A stretch of DNA of 64,000 nt from Silene latifolia. Its lineage: Eukaryota > Streptophyta > Magnoliopsida > Caryophyllales > Caryophyllaceae. Shown here in pieces: positions 58,988-64,000 of the stretch (within the stretch, counting starts at the first letter, position 1; each line of letters begins with the position of its first letter). A program made the translations under genes and the position numbers. Below the pieces are notes generated by a model, which made no database searches, had not been told where the DNA came from, and saw only the letters and a program-made list of their open reading frames with translations. The stretch lies in assembly GCF_048544455.1 (NCBI RefSeq), contig NC_133536.1, positions 40,606,152 to 40,670,151 on the forward strand, read 5' to 3'.

Positions 58988-60280
58988 ATGTGGAAGGGAA
59001 CGGTCCCTAACTTGTCCTTTATTCGGGTTTGGAGCTGCGAGGCTTATGTCAAGTGGAGACACGAGGATAAGCTCGGCCCGCGATCGGTCAAGACATACTT
59101 TATTGGTTATCCAAAAGGAACGTTTGGTCATTACTTCTATTCGCCTACCGAACATCGAGTTTTTGTTGCGGCTAGTGCGACATTCTTAGAGAAAGAATTT
59201 CTCGAGAACAATACAAGTAATAGAACCTTCGAGCTGTCGGAGATTCCAGAACTAACAACCGAGGAACAGATGGAGGAAGTTGTTCCTCCAACTGATGATA
59301 CGTTTAATATTCCTGAGGAACCTAGGAGGTCGGGTAGAGTCTCTAATCCTCCGGACAGATACATTGGTATGGTCGAGGAGAATGACGTTTTGCTCCTAGA
59401 GAGTAATGAACCCGCTACCTATAAAGGTGTTATGGCATGTTCCGACTCAAAGCTATGGCTCGAAGCCATGCAATCCGAGATGGACTCCATGTATGAGAAT
59501 GACGTATGGGATCTTGTTGATTTACCTAATAAGGTAAAACCTCTACAGTGCAAATGGCTTTAAAAAATAAAGCGTTCTGTAGACGCGCAACCAGATACCT
59601 ATAAGGCACGACTAGTGGCAAAAGGTTTCACTCAAGTGCACGGATTGCATTATGATGAGATTTTTGCATCTGTAGTCATGCTACGTTCCATTCGGATAAT
59701 CTTAGCGATTGCCGCATTTCATGACTATGAAATTTGGCAAATGGATGTAAAAACCGCCTTCTTAAACGGTTATTTGGAGGAAGAGTTGTACATGGTGCAA
59801 CCCGAAGGTTTCATAGATCCTGAACATCCTAAGAAAGTATGCGAGCTTAAGCGTTCCATTTATGGACTTAAGCAAGCTTCTCGGAGTTGGAATCATCGTT
59901 TCGACCAGGTGATAAAAGAGTATGGTTTCACTCGACCGGTCGAGGAACCATGCTTATATATCAAGTCGAGTGGGAGCAAGATTGTATTCTTGATATTGTA
60001 TGTCGATGACATACTCTTGATTGGGAATGACATTCCTCTCTTATCTTCGGTTAAAGGATGGTTGAAGAACCATTTCCAGATGAAAGATCTGGGTGAGGCA
60101 CAACGCATTTTGGGAATCCGTATCTACCGAGATAGATCACGACAGACGTTATCACTTAGTCAGGAATATTATTTGGATAAGGTTCTTGAGAGGTTCAGCA
60201 TGACCAACTCCAAGAAGGGGAACCTTCCTATGACGACTGGGATGCAGTTGAGCAAGTCTCAAGTCACCCACGACGCCTGA
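58988..60280 (+). pseudogene. Copia reverse-transcriptase region with linker
   Basis: The linker ends with the EEPRRSGRVSNPPDRYIGM block that usually precedes copia reverse transcriptase. The core has AAFHDYEIWQMDVKTAFLNG, SIYGLKQASRSWNHRFDQ and the catalytic LYVDDILLIGND. It makes the DNA copy of the element RNA. Broken in this copy. Confidence 0.92.
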
Positions 60281-61408
60281 AGGGGTTGAACGCATGAATC
60301 GTGTTCCTTATGCATCAGCTATAGGATCAATCATGTATGCCATGATATGCACACGTCTAGACGTGGCACATGCATTGAGTATGACGAGTCGGTACCAAAA
60401 GAATCCAGGTACCTATGGAGGACTAAGGATTGGGTATTGACTTATGGAGGAGATACTAAGCTATGCGCAACCGATTCTGTGAGATGCTAGCTTCCAAACG
60501 GATCTCAGTCCGGTTCGTCTTCACTCTTAGTGTGTTGTAGCAGATTCTACTACTGAATCGTTGAATTATGATAAGTATATAGGGCACGTCATTTCCATGG
60601 GAATTAAACGTGTTCCTGAGTTGTAGTACTTGATTATGGATTTGATACATTATCTTTTTCATATACTATTTATAACTTCATCGTTTTATTATAATATTTT
60701 GTTTTTCATGTGGATTGTACTGACAACATTGAACGCCACAAAGTGAACTGAATTACATTATATTTGTTTTGGTCCGTAATCGCAATTGTGAGCTGATAAC
60801 TCCGGCTATTATATTGTGCAGTCGATTGATGGTGGGTTCAACGAGCCATAAGTCAAACGGTTGACTGATCGATCACAGATGCGAGATTATAACGATACCT
60901 CATAGGACAACTTTTTGTGACAACGTAATGGAGTCCTAAATGTTTAAAACATTCGGTGCCAGGTCGTGGATAGGACATCCATTGTTTTCCTAGAGTCGAT
61001 TCTTTTGACTATCGACTGTCTCTTGAGATTAAGGCAGTTTTTGGGTGACTTTGGTTTCTTTCTCACGGTCTGCCGAATCGGAGGCTAAGTAGATTTTTTC
61101 CGGGTCATTTCATACTGTGCTTACATCTGCAGGATTCGAGTTGAAGAAAATATCCAACCCTTATCAGGTATAGTTATTTCTCAGGGCCACTCGAGGAGTT
61201 GTAACTGAAATGCATGGCCATGCTCGAATGTTGATTCGTTTATCAGTTAAGTTACTCTCTAGTCGGGGAAACCACTCTTGATATTGATCGCTTGTAAAAT
61301 ACGACCTTTGTGAATACGGATTTGCAAATAGTTTTGCATTGAGTGGGAGAAATTTTAGGATATGAGAATCGGTTATCGCACATACACTTGTGAGGACAAG
61401 TGGGAGTT
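60281..61408 (+). other. RNase H remnant and 3' untranslated region of the copia element
   Basis: The first 150 bases still show the RNase H lead-in (SAIGSIMYAMICTRLDVAHA). The rest is non-coding. A polypurine-like AGTGGGAGT directly precedes the 3' LTR at 61409. Confidence 0.7.
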
Positions 61409-62373
61409 TGTTGGAGCTTGTGTCCTCCACAAATTAGTGTGATAACATTTGTAAATCTCTTACAGGGTCACAAGGGTATACTTCGTATATTTAATCAGTT
61501 GATTAACGTTTACCTAATAACGGTTGGCTTGCTAGAAAGTTTGACGTTATTATCATACAGATGGCGGTGATCAACTGGTCCCTAAAGGTCACACCTATAG
61601 GATGTGTTTGAGAAATGTGATTATAGAAATATGATCACATTGCTGCCTAATATGACTAAACAGTTAGTCAATGTGTTGATGAGACAATTATTTAATGAAG
61701 ATTAAATAATATTAGTTGAGACGAATTAACTGTAAATTCGTAAATTAAATATAATAAGTTATATTTAATTAAATGTATGTAATGTTAGCTTGGACGAATT
61801 AATCTGTTAATTCGTAATTAAATGTAATCGGTTATATTTAATATCAACAAGATGAATGTGTCATAGTGGTAATAGTGAGGGTACACAAACCAAGAGGTCA
61901 TGGGTTCGATCCTCACTAGATGACAATTTAACACATTTTATACATTTTTGGTTTAACCGAAAATAAGGATATATACTCCTTATTTCGGTCAAATGGGCCG
62001 AAATAAAAAGAAGATAATCCACCCTAACTAGTTCTATATACACGGTTGATAGGGATTGGAGGGGATTATTATTCTGACCTAATTTCTTTTCCCATTCTTG
62101 CCTCTCATCAGAAAAACACAAAACCTAAACTTTTACAGAAAATTTTTGGATCGATTCTAGCATAATCAGAAGGGCATATCTCATATCGTCTTGGGTGCAA
62201 CTGATAGGCGAATATCTACTTTGATATTGTTCTTAGGCCATATTTGCTAGGACCGAAGGTTATTTCTGAATCCTTTATTTTGTTTATGTATTTTCATTTA
62301 TGACTTGTGATTGTCTTAATTAAATTCGTTATAATCCTTAATAATAAGGGAAGTATACAGATTATTTCCCACA
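61409..62373 (+). repeat. 3' LTR of the copia element
   Basis: Same 965-bp length and termini as 52885-53849, followed by the target duplication TTTAT. Confidence 0.95.
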
Positions 62374-62950
62374 TTTATAAGAGTCTTGAGAGCCCACGTT
62401 TTATAATGAGAAACAATAAATGTCTTACATGTATTAAAGTATTATTGGTTTCTTTTTTATCTAAAACCCCATAAGAAAAGTATAGTGGAAAACTAGTGTT
62501 TGAGGTAAATATGATGGATAATGTATAAAGTCTGAGACGAGTTTAAGGTGCGTCTGAACAATAAAATAATAATAAAAGTTAGTAAAAAACTGATGTGACA
62601 GAGTATTAAGATTTTAGTGAGTCTGACCAATAATCATACCCTTAGTCATTTATCATACTTAAGATACAAATATCAAAAGAGAGAAGACGTGTAGATATTG
62701 TATGTGACACATACAGTGTTAAGTAAATTAAAATACAAATGCATTGTCTTTTTTGTTTTATTTTACCAAAACTTACTATCGAAAATTAAAAAAAAAAAGT
62801 GTCAATTAGTTTAGCTAATATCACATATTAAAGCAATAATGATCGTTAATCAAATTATGTTGGTATTAAAATTGTCCTATAATTCCCTTTACATAATAAT
62901 GGCTAAAACGTCCTTACATATTATACTCTTAATCCATTTTTAGAATATGT

Positions 62951-62973
62951 GCTACGCACGGACACCACACTAG
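62951..62973 (+). mobile_element. Helitron-like 3' terminus
   Basis: Hairpin GTGCTACGCAC, about ten bases (GGACACCACA), then CTAG followed by T, the standard Helitron 3' end on the plus strand. The 5' end was not found, although an AT-rich body could extend back toward 62642. Confidence 0.5.
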
Positions 62974-63560
62974 TAGAGTAATATAGTAGCGTCTATAATT
63001 TCAAAAAGAACAGTAGTCAACTTGAAACCATAACAATAATAATCTACAACACAAACTAAGTCCACAGTTCATTAACAATTACTAATTAACATCAATACTA
63101 CTCCGTAGTTGATAGAATATTTCAACATATTATTTACTTCTATATGGACTATTTCTATGCTGTATTGCCGTTCATACCCTCATATTCTTCAAAAAATTTC
63201 TTTTGTGACGTCTCACAACGATTAAGATAATGTTAAAAAGGAGAAGTGATTGTTTTTTTTTTTTGGGATATCATTTGGTATAGTGCGGATTCAAGCCGGA
63301 TAGGACCGGGCCGCCTTTGAGCATGTGCGAACCGTGCAATGCATGCACGGTCTAATGAATGGTTGTATTATTTATGGATTTATAGATTTTAAATCGACAA
63401 CTCAATAATTTTCATATGTTTTTAAGGATGATGAATTGAAATTCTTGAATCAGAGAGCTAAGATTAAGCATATTCAATATGCTGACTGCAGCTTTAAATA
63501 CTATGTTGCTAAAATATCTGAGATAAGGCACCAACAACTCTATAAATATATATAGATGAC
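62974..63560. other. Intergenic, degenerate repeats only
   Basis: AT-rich DNA with one hairpin-like CCGTGCAATGCATGCACGG near 63333 resembling Helitron ends but lacking the rest. No gene. Confidence 0.45.
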
Positions 63561-63589
63561 TTAGTTTGTGTTGTAGATTACTGTGGTAA

Positions 63590-64000
63590 GGCACCAACAT
63601 CTCATACGGTCCTATGAACTTCTGGCTCAACTTCCCTTTCTTACCAAATCTCATGACCCCACGCATAGGAGACACTTTCAAAAGAACCTTGTCCCCAGCC
63701 TGAAACTCTATATCCCGTCGATGTAGATCAGCATAACTCTTTTGTCGATCCTGGGCCGCTCTCATCCTCTCGTCGATCGGCTTAATCGCTCCACCATCTC
63801 ATGTACCATCTCTGGTCCTAAAACCACTGCCTCAGCACTATCGTCCCAACAAATCGGACTCCTACATCTCCTCCCATATAAAGCCTCAAATGGCGCCATG
63901 CCAATACTGGTGTGATAGCTGCTGTTGTAACAAAACTCAATCAAATCCAATCTCTGTTCCCAGCTACCACCAAAATCCATAACACAAGCTCGCAACATAT
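63590..64000 (-). pseudogene. Ty3/gypsy integrase C-terminal region, cut by window edge
   Basis: Minus strand: WEQRLDLIEFCYNSSYHTSI, then APFEALYGRRCRSPICW, then QKSYADLHRRDIEFQAGDKV and GKLSQKFIGPYEML. This is the end of a plant chromovirus-type gypsy integrase (Tekay/Del-like GPYE motif). The 5' part lies beyond the window and downstream sequence is lost at about 63.59 kb. A broken fossil. Confidence 0.9.

Larger units (their letters stand above)
52885..62373 (+). mobile_element. Young Ty1/copia element, nearly full length
   Basis: Two 965-bp LTRs with about a dozen differences by eye (near 98.7 percent identity) and a perfect target duplication TTTAT (52880-52884 and 62374-62378). Parts in copia order: primer-binding site, a 3.1-kb leader that contains a 1-kb MITE, gag with zinc knuckle, protease, integrase, reverse transcriptase and a shortened RNase H region, then a long untranslated stretch to the 3' LTR. 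It is broken, with roughly five or more interruptions in pol and gag. The LTR difference suggests an insertion well under 1.5 million years old. Confidence 0.92.
52765..62641. mobile_element. Harbinger-type MITE split by the copia element
   Basis: Pieces 52765-52884 and 62374-62641 together form a MITE with GGGTAAAATTAT and inverted ATAATCATACCC ends, flanked by TTA. The body words (AGTCTTGAGTAAGTC style) match the MITE at 45212. The copia element is inserted with target duplication TTTAT. Confidence 0.7.

Noticed and set aside
52885-62373. Copia element as possibly active
   Set aside because: The LTRs are young and the ends intact, but the coding part has several interruptions, so it is treated as a recent fossil.
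63320-63345. Possible Helitron 3' end
   Set aside because: The CCGTGC...GCACGG hairpin is present, but CTAA follows after one base instead of the usual ten or so, and no 5' end is seen.

Overview
This is a stretch of plant nuclear DNA, from a eudicot and possibly Caryophyllales, though that placement rests only on the general look of the repeats and is weak. It holds spliced genes with GT-AG introns, a plant histone H4, a DUF247 gene, FAR1-type Mutator and mariner DNA transposons, Helitrons, and Ty1/copia and Ty3/gypsy elements nested in one another. Only three loci look like host genes: a small two-exon gene coding for an MGSCIS... protein (29.28-29.83 kb, minus), an intact intronless DUF247 gene (48.21-49.46 kb, plus) and an intact histone H4 gene (50.96-51.27 kb, minus). 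Almost everything else is mobile DNA.

Layout. 0-5.4 kb: a degraded minus-strand copia element. 5.4-28.5 kb: one minus-strand gypsy LTR split into three pieces by later arrivals. These are a 6.5-kb coding-free gypsy-type element (6157-12680, target duplication GTCAT), a 3.05-kb non-autonomous MULE-like element (13451-16504) and an 11.7-kb MULE (16542-28288). The large MULE carries a Ulp1-like cysteine-protease gene facing a FAR1/MULE transposase gene. 28.5-31.6 kb: the small host gene, then a hAT-like MITE with a Stowaway inside it. 30.6-46.7 kb: a tandem duplication of about 0.9 kb. Its second copy was filled by a 0.77-kb MITE, a 3.6-kb mariner element with two genes, a Helitron that itself received an Athila-like gag-protease element and a Harbinger-like MITE, and a second Helitron. 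Copy 1 preserves near-empty sites for these insertions. 46.7-52.8 kb: a gene-bearing island with MITEs. 52.8-62.6 kb: a young copia element (965-bp LTRs, target duplication TTTAT) inside a MITE, with a MULE-type MITE in its leader. 62.6-64.0 kb: a Helitron-like terminus and the integrase end of a minus-strand gypsy element cut by the window edge.

The most interesting signals are three. (1) A short palindrome, CTCG-RY-CGAG, occurs in clusters of about 5-8 just upstream of the TATA box in three gypsy-type LTR families, and again as a dense cluster inside the gag region of one of them. (2) A plant mariner element has an unrecognised second gene, coding for an acidic protein, convergent to its transposase. 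(3) A MULE pairs a Ulp1-like protease with a FAR1-type transposase, and it and a second MULE-like element both sit in the TA run at the TATA region of an LTR.

All calls were made by eye. Terminal repeats and target duplications were read directly from the sequence. Family names come from known motifs, and ages are rough.
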